A stretch of DNA of 21,582 nt from an uncultured Phascolarctobacterium sp. (lineage in GTDB: Bacteria; Bacillota; Negativicutes; Acidaminococcales; Acidaminococcaceae): the NCBI RefSeq assembly GCF_905212365.1, contig NZ_CAJMEH010000031.1:1-21582 (forward strand). The letters are read 5' to 3'. Position 1 is the first letter of the stretch. The number at the start of each line of letters is the position of its first letter. Made by a program: the position numbers and the translations under genes. Of this stretch, positions 1 through 6,458 are shown in pieces. The notes beneath the pieces are model-generated. The model did no database searches. It was not told the origin of the DNA and worked only from the letters and a program-made list of their open reading frames with translations.

Positions 1-65
1 TTGTAAGCGAACATGGCGATAATGAAAGCCGCCACAATCTGCATAATGAGTTTTATTCTGCGCAT
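1..65 (-). CDS. N-terminus of an unknown membrane-anchored or secreted protein (partial)
   Basis: An ATG at 65-63 on the minus strand opens a frame that runs off the left edge. The visible 21 codons start MRRIKLIMQIVAAF and continue hydrophobic, which is a positively charged N-terminus followed by a membrane segment or signal peptide. An in-frame TAA lies 11 nt upstream of the ATG, so the start is well bounded. A modest AAGGGAAG sits 6 nt before it. The gene overlaps the end of the methyltransferase remnant in another frame. Nothing further can be said about its function. Confidence 0.5.
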   Translation of the reverse strand, partial: MRRIKLIMQIVAAFIIAMFAY

Positions 66-148
66 CTGCCGCTTCCCTTACTCTCCTTAGCGCCTCCTGC
101 TTCCGCAAGCTTTTGGTACATTTTCATCAGCTCCGCCTCGCTGTTTGT
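53..148 (-). pseudogene. Remnant of a second MmeI-like methyltransferase 3' end
   Basis: The minus strand reads NSEAELMKMYQKLAEAGG and ends at TAA (55-53). This matches the last residues of the intact copy (LNSEAACVAELMKMYRKLAGE region, 506-570), with a four-residue deletion. At DNA level 103-145 aligns with 514-568, with few mismatches and one gap. An in-frame TAA at 151-149 closes it upstream, so only about 30 codons survive. It lies on the far side of the toxin-antitoxin locus from the full methyltransferase gene. I read it as the residue of an older or duplicated copy. Confidence 0.7.
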
Positions 149-171
149 TTAGTTTCTCTGCAAAAGTTTTT

Positions 172-200
172 TTGCTTTCCTTACGTATCTATGCTATAAT
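172..200 (+). promoter_or_regulatory. Promoter of the type I toxin mRNA
   Basis: An extended -10 (TGCTATAAT, hexamer 195-200) is preceded at 17 bp by a weak -35 TTGCTT (172-177). The predicted transcript start is near 207, just before the 5' arm of the long-range inverted repeat. Confidence 0.6.
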
Positions 201-231
201 ACCTTTCGTGAGATAGCTGATGGTCGGCTTT

Positions 232-256
232 CCTACTCCCTAAAGAGTAGGGGGTG
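232..256 (+). promoter_or_regulatory. Shine-Dalgarno with sequestering hairpin
   Basis: CCTACTC (232-238) pairs with GAGTAGG (245-251). The second arm runs into the very strong ribosome binding site AGGGGGTGA (249-257), which is 5-7 nt before the toxin ATG. The hairpin would cover part of the site, as in other type I toxin mRNAs where translation is delayed until the antitoxin RNA has acted. Pairing is read directly; the effect is inferred. Confidence 0.6.
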
Positions 257-261
257 ATGCT

Positions 262-342
262 ATGACTGTTGCCGAAGCTTTATCTTTAATGGTAAGCTTT
301 GCTACGTTAGTAGTATTAATCCTTTCTTTCCGCAATAAGTAG
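262..342 (+). CDS. Small hydrophobic TxpA/holin-like type I toxin, 26 aa
   Basis: The frame begins MTVAEALSLMVSF, continues as a hydrophobic helix rich in Val, Leu and Ile, and ends with a short basic tail (RNK) before TAG. The start M-T-x-x-E-A-L-S-L-M is the hallmark of the 'putative holin-like toxin' family related to Bacillus TxpA, small peptides that insert into the membrane. It is preceded by the best ribosome binding site in the region, which sits in a hairpin. An antisense promoter faces it from downstream, and complementary arms flank the transcript unit. These are the expected parts of a type I toxin-antitoxin locus. Toxicity has not been shown for this peptide. Confidence 0.8.
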   Translation: MTVAEALSLMVSFATLVVLILSFRNK

Positions 343-344
343 AA

Positions 345-436
345 AGAAAAAAGCCGCCTAACTTGCGGTCAAGCGGTCTTCTTCAAATACACTAAAATTA
401 GAGGAGAGCCGACTTACCACAATCAGCTATCTCTTT
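345..436 (-). ncRNA. Predicted antisense antitoxin RNA (RatA-like)
   Basis: A strong minus-strand promoter (443-471) would start an RNA near 436. It would end at the hairpin and U-tract at 347-368, giving roughly 90 nt. This RNA is fully complementary to the 3' untranslated part of the toxin mRNA, including the 3' arm of the long-range repeat. That is the layout of the txpA/RatA type. Start and end are predictions from sequence. Confidence 0.6.
347..368 (-). terminator. Terminator of the antisense RNA
   Basis: On the minus strand CCGC-AAGTTAG-GCGG is followed by C and six T (plus-strand A-run 347-352). The stem is short but GC-rich. The same stem could also help end or protect the toxin transcript. 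Confidence 0.5.
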
Positions 437-442
437 CTTTTT

Positions 443-471
443 ATTATACGCTAGCAAAAGCAAATAGTCAA
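443..471 (-). promoter_or_regulatory. Antitoxin RNA promoter
   Basis: On the minus strand TTGACT (471-466), a 17-bp spacer and TATAAT (448-443) form a nearly perfect sigma-A promoter. It is clearly stronger than the opposing toxin promoter, as expected for an antisense antitoxin. No ORF follows it. Confidence 0.75.
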
Positions 472-505
472 TAGGCAGCGCCCGTATTTCCCCGCTATGC
501 ACCAT

Positions 506-2830
506 TCACTCCCCCGCAAGCTTCCGGTACATTTTCATCAGTTCCGCCACGCAGGCCGCTTCGCTGTTTAATTTTCCCCAAAAGCCGTAAGCTTCCATAA
601 CAGCCCTGTCGTTGGCGCGATGCGCCCGGCGCAGCTCCTGCGGCATCGTCAGCTCGTCGTACAAATCCGCCAGGCTGCTATCCGCATGCTGCGCCCGCGC
701 GTCCAAAATGCCCTGCGCTGTACGCTCGATTTTTTCTTTCTGCGCCTCCGTAGGATTCGGCCATGGGAAGTTGTTGTAAACGATATCTTTGGAGTAACGG
801 TAATCGCTTTTCAATCTGCCTGCGACCGCACGCATCCAAGCCATGTGGACGTTGGAAGTAAGAACGCCGAAGTGATAAAGTGTCGCGTCGGGGATAATCT
901 GCACAAGATTTGACGCAATCACTTCTTTGTTCATAAATCCAATAGGAATATATTTACGTTTTTCTGATGAAACTCCCGGAACAATAATATAGTCTGTGTC
1001 TGGTTGGGCAATTTGGCAAAATAAAGTCGGTGTCGCAGCAAATTTTTGAGTAGCAGAAGCTTTACTTGCCAATCTAAAATCACGAACTCGTTCAATCCTC
1101 GCCATTACGGTCTTACTTTTACGAAACTCACTAGGATTGGCATTTACAAGCCAAAGGCAATATCTCTTTTTATTATTGATAAACTCATCTGCTCCCATAT
1201 ATCTGCATAGCCATTTCCCGGATGAAGGCTCACTGGATAATAATATTTCCTTTTCTTCTTCACTAAAAATAAAAGCACCTCCATCGCGCGGCATACTACC
1301 AAAACGCATTTTAGGAACATCACACAAAGGATTACTTCTGCTATCCACAAATATATTTTCCATGTTCAATAAATAGGCATTTATATTATCAACGTACTCC
1401 AAAGCACCATCAGAACAAATAAACTTTCTATTAAATTTAGGCGTTAAACTAAAGCCAATAATGATACAATGAACATGGGCTTTAATATTAGCTTCACTAT
1501 CCCAACGAAAAGTCCGATATGCAAAATCAAATTTCATTCCCAATTTAAACAATTCTTTCCAAACAAATGGAACCGCTTGCCCCTGACATATCGAATTAGT
1601 AGAAACAAAAGCACAGCGAATATTAGTTTCAGAAATAAAATGTGCTGCTTTTGCATACCAACCGCTAACATAATCTACTTCGCCAATTTTTTTGCACTCA
1701 GGAAACGCTGCGGCTAATTCATCGCGTTGTTCTCTAGTCATCATCATTCCGCCCACAAACGGCGGGTTGCCCATAATGTAATGCAGCTTTTCCTTCGGCA
1801 CGACGCTTTCCCAGTCCAGTCGCAGGGCGTTGCCCTCGATAATATTGGCGTTGGTCTTGAGCGGCAAAAATTCCAGGTTCAGATGGATAATATCTTCCGT
1901 CGCCTGCAGCATCTGGCTTTCGGCAATCCACAGCGCGGTTTTTGCGACGCTCACGGCAAAATCGTTGATTTCAATACCGTAAAATTGCCTGATGGAAACC
2001 TGTATCGGGTTCAACATCTCGCCCAAAATTATTTCGCCGCCCGTCAGCGCGCGGATAATTTCGTTTTCCAGCCGCCGCAGGCACAAATACGTTTCCGTCA
2101 AAAAATTGCCGCTGCCGCACGCCGGGTCAAGGAAATTTAGCCCCGCCAGCTTTTTTTGGAACGCTTCCAAAGCCTCGCGGCGTTTCTTTTTATTCGGCAT
2201 TTCTTTGATTCGGGCAAACTCATCCTGCAAATCGTCCAAAAAGAGCGGGTCGATAACCTTATGGATATTTTCAATGCTGGTGTAATGCATGCCGCCGCTG
2301 CGCCGCGTCGCCGGGTTCAAAGTGCTTTCAAACACCGCGCCGAATATCGTCGGGCTTATCCTGCTCCAGTCAAAATCCGCACTGGCATTAACTAGCAGCA
2401 GTGTGCGTATTTCTTCCGTAAACTGCGGTATTTCGATATTTTCCTCGGCAAACAGGCCGCCGTTGACGTAAGGGAAGGCTTTTAAATCTTCGTCCAGATA
2501 CGGGTCGCGCTGCGCTTCCGGCGTATCCAAAACCTTGAACAAATCAATCAGTACACGCCGCATATCTCTCGCAGAGTACCGCTGCAAGTAATCGTGGAAC
2601 ATATTCTTCGCGCCAAATATGCCCGCGTCCTCCGCATACAGGCAGAAGACCAGCCGCACGCACAGCATGTTCAGGCTTTTTAAGCTCTGCTCACTAGTCG
2701 CATCCACATATTGCTTCAGCAGCGCGTCGTACAGCTTGCCCACGATATCGCCCGCCGCCATGGAAACCTGCATTTCCTGCTTGATATTTTCATCCCCGGC
2801 ATCGACCAGGAAATTTAAGCGATAATATTC
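506..2830 (-). CDS. MmeI-like type IIL methyltransferase/specificity part, downstream of an in-frame TAG
   Basis: This is the larger part of an MmeI-type single-chain restriction-modification enzyme. It reads through without interruption from just after the TAG at 2833-2831. The first internal ATG is at 2773 (755 aa from there), with no convincing ribosome binding site. Counting from that Met, the helical spacer with LVFCLYAEDAGIF is at about 40-52, S-adenosylmethionine motif I DPACGSG at 216-222, and catalytic N6-adenine motif NPPF at 336-339. The target-recognition region follows, then the family-typical C-terminal motif YRYSKDIVYNNFPWP near 662-676. In MmeI relatives this portion methylates one strand of its site and also sets the specificity of the attached nuclease. 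Bases about 920-1720 (residues ~352-618) are much more AT-rich than both flanks, suggesting an exchanged recognition domain. If translated alone it would be a methyltransferase without nuclease. Confidence 0.85.
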   Translation of the reverse strand, partial: EYYRLNFLVDAGDENIKQEMQVSMAAGDIVGKLYDALLKQYVDATSEQSLKSLNMLCVRLVFCLYAEDAGIFGAKNMFHDYLQRYSARDMRRVLIDLFKVLDTPEAQRDPYLDEDLKAFPYVNGGLFAEENIEIPQFTEEIRTLLLVNASADFDWSRISPTIFGAVFESTLNPATRRSGGMHYTSIENIHKVIDPLFLDDLQDEFARIKEMPNKKKRREALEAFQKKLAGLNFLDPACGSGNFLTETYLCLRRLENEIIRALTGGEIILGEMLNPIQVSIRQFYGIEINDFAVSVAKTALWIAESQMLQATEDIIHLNLEFLPLKTNANIIEGNALRLDWESVVPKEKLHYIMGNPPFVGGMMMTREQRDELAAAFPECKKIGEVDYVSGWYAKAAHFISETNIRCAFVSTNSICQGQAVPFVWKELFKLGMKFDFAYRTFRWDSEANIKAHVHCIIIGFSLTPKFNRKFICSDGALEYVDNINAYLLNMENIFVDSRSNPLCDVPKMRFGSMPRDGGAFIFSEEEKEILLSSEPSSGKWLCRYMGADEFINNKKRYCLWLVNANPSEFRKSKTVMARIERVRDFRLASKASATQKFAATPTLFCQIAQPDTDYIIVPGVSSEKRKYIPIGFMNKEVIASNLVQIIPDATLYHFGVLTSNVHMAWMRAVAGRLKSDYRYSKDIVYNNFPWPNPTEAQKEKIERTAQGILDARAQHADSSLADLYDELTMPQELRRAHRANDRAVMEAYGFWGKLNSEAACVAELMKMYRKLAGE

Positions 2831-2833
2831 CTA
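2831..2833 (-). other. In-frame amber codon splitting the MmeI-like gene
   Basis: The minus strand reads LLRDLP-TAG-EYYRLNFLVDAGDEN in one frame on both sides. Related proteins carry an amino acid here, probably Lys (AAG), so a single base change explains it. Confidence 0.85.
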
Positions 2834-3277
2834 CGGCAAATCGCGCAGCAGGACGACCTCCGCCGCACCGAAGGGCTTTTCCATATCGTAAATATGGAAC
2901 TCCGCAAAATTGCAGGCCACAATCCAGCGCGGCCTTTGGGAATACGGCAGCTCCGCCGCGTAGCGTTTGGCCTGCTCGAAAGGTGTCAGCACGCTGCCGT
3001 CCGACTGTTTGATGGGCTTATGCAAATTCTTGTCCAAGCTCTTTTGTTCGATCAAAACATGCGTCGCGGGGATAGTGCCGTCGATAAAGCTCGTGTGGTC
3101 CAGCATGATTTGGTCCTCAAAGCTGATGAACTGCTCCGGGTGTTCCACGCCCAAAACGTCGCGCAAAAGCGACAGCCAGAACGGCTGGCTCTGCCCTTTT
3201 TCGTATCCCTTGCCCTGCCAATAGGCGGCAAATTCCTTCGCCGCCCGGCGCTGCTTGACATCGTTCATGTTATCCAC
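2831..3277 (-). CDS. N-terminal nuclease domain of MmeI-like type IIL restriction enzyme, cut off by TAG
   Basis: The 148 residues form the N-terminal domain of the MmeI family. The domain carries a D-x(n)-E-x-K nuclease centre: Asp66 in FIDGTI and E77-Q-K79 in HVLIEQKS, matching the D-E-x-K site known in MmeI. The end of the fold (WIVACNFAEFHIYDME) is also family-like. The frame ends at TAG, after which the same frame continues into the methyltransferase part. Together the two parts span 923 residues plus the stop, close to the 919 of MmeI. The start ATG has AAAGGA about 12 nt upstream and an extended -10 promoter behind it. As it stands this fragment lacks the recognition domain and is unlikely to cut DNA unless the TAG is read through. 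Confidence 0.8.
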   Translation of the reverse strand: MDNMNDVKQRRAAKEFAAYWQGKGYEKGQSQPFWLSLLRDVLGVEHPEQFISFEDQIMLDHTSFIDGTIPATHVLIEQKSLDKNLHKPIKQSDGSVLTPFEQAKRYAAELPYSQRPRWIVACNFAEFHIYDMEKPFGAAEVVLLRDLP

Positions 3278-3301
3278 CGTTCCTTTGGAAGTTTTAACTA
3301 T

Positions 3302-3330
3302 ATTATACCATCTAATTTACTGCCTGTTAT
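3302..3330 (-). promoter_or_regulatory. Candidate promoter of the MmeI-like gene
   Basis: The minus strand has an extended -10, TGGTATAAT (hexamer 3307-3302), with a poor -35 (ATAACA, 3330-3325). It lies about 25 bp before the ATG at 3277. Confidence 0.45.
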
Positions 3331-3360
3331 TCACTATTTACTAAACTCGGCAAAAATGCA

Positions 3361-3403
3361 AAAAAATAACCGCCCCGTCCTCACAAAACGAGCGGTTATT
3401 TTT
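3361..3403. terminator. Bidirectional intrinsic terminator
   Basis: AAAATAACCGC (3363-3373) and GCGGTTATTTT (3392-3402) form an 11-bp stem with T-runs at the end on both strands. It lies downstream of the cyclase gene, whose minus-strand transcript it would stop before the MmeI-like promoter. Confidence 0.75.
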
Positions 3404-3540
3404 AGCCAATAATTTTTGAGAGCAACCATCTATCGGCAGCGCTCTTTCTATTTGTATTCTACCACAGCTTTTCAAGTGCTGCAAGTACTTTATCTGCCGT
3501 TATCTTCTGCCAGCTATATCATAATAACGCCAGCGCCGTT

Positions 3541-4308
3541 TTATTTTTTCGGCGTGATAGCAAAGACGCGGACTGGCAGACCGGTAGCGCCTTCGATGCG
3601 AGGCCAGGCGGCAAGCAGCAGCGCTCCCGCCGGGGCCACCTTATCCAGATTATCCAGCACCTCGATTTGAATTTTGCCCTTGCTCAGCACATAACGCTCG
3701 CAGGCCAAATCTCCGGCGGCGGCAGCCACAACGCTGGCGTCCGTGTCCAAGGTTTCGTGGCCGTTGGCGGCCGCATTGCGTTCTTCATAAATATATTGCA
3801 AAGCTTCCAGCGACCATCCGGGGAAATTCTCGCTGCCGTCGGCGGCAATGCCGCTCAGCTTGTCCATATCGGGCCAGTTCTTGCTCCAATCGGTGCGCAG
3901 GGCAACGAAAGCGCCGTCGGGAATCGGCCCGTACTGCGCTTCGTAAGCTTTAATGTCATCCACTGTCACAGCGTAATGTACGTCTTCAGCTACCTTGGCG
4001 GTAACGTCGATTACGCACAAGGGAAAGAGCAGCTGGCCTGCGCCGAATTTTTCGGACAAAGCCGCGCCCTTGGCGAAGTGACCCGGAAAATCGATATGCG
4101 TACCGAACTGGCCGGGGAATTTAAAGGTTTGAATCAGACATTCCAGCATCGGGTTGCCCCAATCGAAGCAGGTTTCAGCCAGCTTTACGCTGCCGTCAGG
4201 AATCCCTGCCCAAAAGGGACTGTCGTTATTTAACGAATGGGACAGCTCCACCCATTCGTAAGCATCAGATTGCAATTCCTGTAAAATATCCCATAATTTA
4301 AAACTCAT
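3541..4308 (-). CDS. Cyclase-family metal-dependent hydrolase (kynurenine formamidase-like fold)
   Basis: A 255-aa protein of the putative cyclase family (PF04199), which includes bacterial kynurenine formamidase and isatin hydrolase. These open amide or ring bonds using a metal site. The signature here is GQFGTHIDFPGHF (residues 66-78), with ligand candidates His71, Asp73 and His77. The position usually filled by the first His of H-x-G-(T/A)-H-x-D is Gln67. The opening YEWVELSHSLNNDSPFW is typical of the family. I place the start at ATG 4308, because GAGGAGG ends 8 nt upstream; the TTG two codons earlier is too close to that site. It stands alone: hairpin terminators lie before and after, and no tryptophan-catabolism genes are nearby. 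The substrate cannot be told from sequence. Confidence 0.75.
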   Translation of the reverse strand: MSFKLWDILQELQSDAYEWVELSHSLNNDSPFWAGIPDGSVKLAETCFDWGNPMLECLIQTFKFPGQFGTHIDFPGHFAKGAALSEKFGAGQLLFPLCVIDVTAKVAEDVHYAVTVDDIKAYEAQYGPIPDGAFVALRTDWSKNWPDMDKLSGIAADGSENFPGWSLEALQYIYEERNAAANGHETLDTDASVVAAAAGDLACERYVLSKGKIQIEVLDNLDKVAPAGALLLAAWPRIEGATGLPVRVFAITPKK

Positions 4309-4394
4309 TGTCAACGCCTCCTCAAAAAATCATCAGGCCAATAGCCTAGTAAACCAGTGGGTCAATTGTATCATCAAACAGCTTCTTTGTAAAC

Positions 4395-4432
4395 AAAAAA
4401 CGTCTTAAACCTCGTAATGAGATTTAAGACGT
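4395..4432 (-). terminator. Intrinsic terminator after rnc
   Basis: ACGTCTTAAA (4400-4409) pairs with TTTAAGACGT (4423-4432), with a further CTC/GAG pairing in the loop. On the minus strand it is followed by TTTTTTG. It ends the fab-rnc transcript. Confidence 0.8.
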
Positions 4433-4445
4433 TAAGTTTGTAACA

Positions 4446-5165
4446 TTATTTAGGCGTCTGTACGTGCAGCTGAGCCAAAGCTTGCTGCGCGGCATGCTGC
4501 TCGGAATCTTTTTTCGTGCGTCCCTTGCCTTCGCCGATTACGCGACCCTGAACCATTACCTCAGAGGTAAAAACCTTATTATGCTCCGGTCCGGTGCTGC
4601 TCATCAGCTGGTAGCTGATATCCACGTCGCCGTCGCGCTGCAAAAATTCCTGCAAGCGCGTTTTATAATCGTTATAAATACCGTGACGGCAAATATAATC
4701 AATCTCCGGCCGCATCATCGCCAAAAGATAGCTCTGCACTTTTTCAAAGCCCTGGTCCAAATAAATAGCGCCCAGCACCGATTCAAAAGCGTCGGCTAAA
4801 ATGGAGGGACGCTCGCGCCCGCCGCTCAGCTCCTCGCCCTTGCCCAGGCGAAGGTAATCGCCTAAGCGAATCTTTTTGGCGTATTCAAAAAGCGAGGCTT
4901 CGCACACTAAATGAGCGCGCAGCTTTGTAAGCTGGCCTTCTGCTAAATCCGGAAAATTTTGGTACATATAGGTGCTGACAATTACGCTCAGCACCGAATC
5001 GCCCAAAAATTCAATGCGCTCGTTATGCTGCGGTTTGGGAGTCTGCTTGGCTTCATGGGCATAGGATGTATGGGTCAGAGCCATATCCAGCAGCTCCAAG
5101 TCATGCATGCGGATACCCAAGCTGTCACAGAAGTCTTGCAGCTGCTGTTTACGTTTACCCTGCAT
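4446..5165 (-). CDS. rnc: Ribonuclease III
   Basis: A 239-aa RNase III that cuts double-stranded RNA in rRNA maturation and mRNA turnover. The signature ERIEFLGDSVL is at residues 49-59 and the second acidic cluster DAFESVLGAIYLD at 125-137. Together they supply the expected catalytic acids (E52, D56, D125, E128). A C-terminal double-stranded RNA binding domain covers about 160-235 (KTRLQEFLQ...GKGRTKKDSEQHAAQQAL). I prefer ATG 5165, which has AGCAGG nine bases upstream; a TTG three codons earlier is possible. The gene follows fabF by 17 bp and is the last of the leftward fatty-acid cluster, a common Firmicutes arrangement. Confidence 0.95.
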   Translation of the reverse strand: MQGKRKQQLQDFCDSLGIRMHDLELLDMALTHTSYAHEAKQTPKPQHNERIEFLGDSVLSVIVSTYMYQNFPDLAEGQLTKLRAHLVCEASLFEYAKKIRLGDYLRLGKGEELSGGRERPSILADAFESVLGAIYLDQGFEKVQSYLLAMMRPEIDYICRHGIYNDYKTRLQEFLQRDGDVDISYQLMSSTGPEHNKVFTSEVMVQGRVIGEGKGRTKKDSEQHAAQQALAQLHVQTPK

Positions 5166-5182
5166 TACTATCAACCTGCTTT

Positions 5183-6442
5183 TTAGTCAACGTATTTTTT
5201 GAAAACCAGGGAAGCGTTGTGACCGCCAAAGCCCAGATTATCACTCAAAGCTACGTTTACTTCTCTTTCGCGTGCTACGTTGGGAACATAGTCCAAATCC
5301 AGAACGCCTTCCGGGTCGTCCAAATCCTTATCGCGATAGTTAATAGTCGGCGGAACGATACTGTTTTCAATGGTCATAACGGTAGCGATAGCTTCTACCG
5401 CACCGGCAGCGCCCAGCAAATGGCCGATCATGGATTTATTGGAGCTGATGCACAGCTCGTAAGCGTGCTCGCCGAAAACTTTTTTGAAAGCCAGCGTCTC
5501 GCCCAAATCGTTGCGGTGTGTGGAGGTGCCGTGAGCGTTGATGTAATCCACTTCCTCCGGTTTTAAACCGGCGTCTTTAATAGCAGCCTGAATGCAGGCA
5601 GCCGGAGTTTCGCCGGTCGGGTCGGGAGCGGTAATATGATATGCGTCGCAGTTCATGGCAAAGCCAACCAGCTCGGCATAGATATGCGCGCCGCGAGCTT
5701 TAGCGTGCTCCAGCTCTTCCAGAACCAAGACGCCAGCGCCTTCGCCCATAACAAAGCCGTCGCGTTTTTTATCAAAGGGGCAGGATGCTTCTTCGGGATG
5801 CTCGTTATTGGTGGACAGAGCCTTCATATTGGCAAAGCCGGCAATAGCGATAGGAGAAACGGCAGCTTCCGTGCCGCCTGCCAGCATTACGTCGGCGTCG
5901 CCGTATTGAATGGTGCGCAGAGCGTCGCCAATGCAGTTGGTGCCGGTAGCGCAGGCAGTAACAATCGCCGTGTTGGGGCCTTTCAGACCGGTAGCGATAG
6001 CGATTTGACCAGCGGACATATTAGGAATTTCCATCGGGATGAAGAAGGGGCTGATCTTGGAAGGCCCTTTTTCGCCGTACTTCAGGGATTGCTCCAGGAA
6101 GGTATGGATGCCGCCGATGCCGCTGCCAACGCAAACGCCGCAGCGCAGGGGATCTTCCTTGGTCATATCCAGCTTAGCGTCCTCGATAGCCAGCTTAGCC
6201 GCAGCCACTGCAAAGTGAGTCACACGATCCATACGCTTGCCTTCTTTTTTATCGATAAAGGCAGTATAATCAAAATCTTTGACCTCACCGGCAATTTTTA
6301 CAGTAAAACCTTCCGTATCGAATTGGGTAATATGACCAATACCGGACTTACCGGCAACCAGATTGCCCCAAAACGTATCCTTACCAATACCGATAGGGGT
6401 TACAGGGCCCACGCCGGTTACTACAACTCTTCTTTTACTCAA
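5183..6442 (-). CDS. fabF: 3-oxoacyl-[acyl-carrier-protein] synthase II
   Basis: A 419-aa condensing enzyme that extends acyl-ACP with malonyl-ACP in fatty acid elongation. The catalytic triad is visible: Cys164 in TACATGTNC, His304 in NAHGTSTH and His341 in KSMIGHLLGAAGA. The C-terminal GFGGHNASLVF is also conserved. Length is close to the usual 410-415. The start codon is TTG, chosen because GAGGTGA lies six bases before it and no in-frame ATG or GTG is near. It sits 16 bp after the FabK-like gene and 17 bp before rnc, inside the operon. Confidence 0.95.
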   Translation of the reverse strand: MSKRRVVVTGVGPVTPIGIGKDTFWGNLVAGKSGIGHITQFDTEGFTVKIAGEVKDFDYTAFIDKKEGKRMDRVTHFAVAAAKLAIEDAKLDMTKEDPLRCGVCVGSGIGGIHTFLEQSLKYGEKGPSKISPFFIPMEIPNMSAGQIAIATGLKGPNTAIVTACATGTNCIGDALRTIQYGDADVMLAGGTEAAVSPIAIAGFANMKALSTNNEHPEEASCPFDKKRDGFVMGEGAGVLVLEELEHAKARGAHIYAELVGFAMNCDAYHITAPDPTGETPAACIQAAIKDAGLKPEEVDYINAHGTSTHRNDLGETLAFKKVFGEHAYELCISSNKSMIGHLLGAAGAVEAIATVMTIENSIVPPTINYRDKDLDDPEGVLDLDYVPNVAREREVNVALSDNLGFGGHNASLVFKKYVD

Positions 6443-6458
6443 AATTGTTCACCTCACA

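Larger units (their letters stand above)
210..433. repeat. Long-range inverted repeat flanking the toxin gene
   Basis: GAGATAGCTGAT (210-221) is perfectly complementary to ATCAGCTATCTC (422-433). Next to it GTCGGCTTTC (223-232) pairs with GAGAGCCGAC (404-413) except for one position. The two arms would join the 5' and 3' ends of the toxin mRNA. Such end-to-end pairing is known in type I toxin messages such as hok and the TxpA/Bsr class, where it restrains translation. Confidence 0.65.

Noticed and set aside
506..3277. A multi-gene defence island such as DISARM or BREX
   Set aside because: No helicase, protease, phospholipase or other accessory gene lies beside the methyltransferase; the single-chain MmeI layout explains it.
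3667..4233. 188-codon plus-strand frame opposite the cyclase gene
   Set aside because: Shadow of a conserved gene, with no start signals.
4320..4380. Promoter before the cyclase gene (TTGACC with TATTGG)
   Set aside because: Spacing and -10 are too poor to call with confidence.
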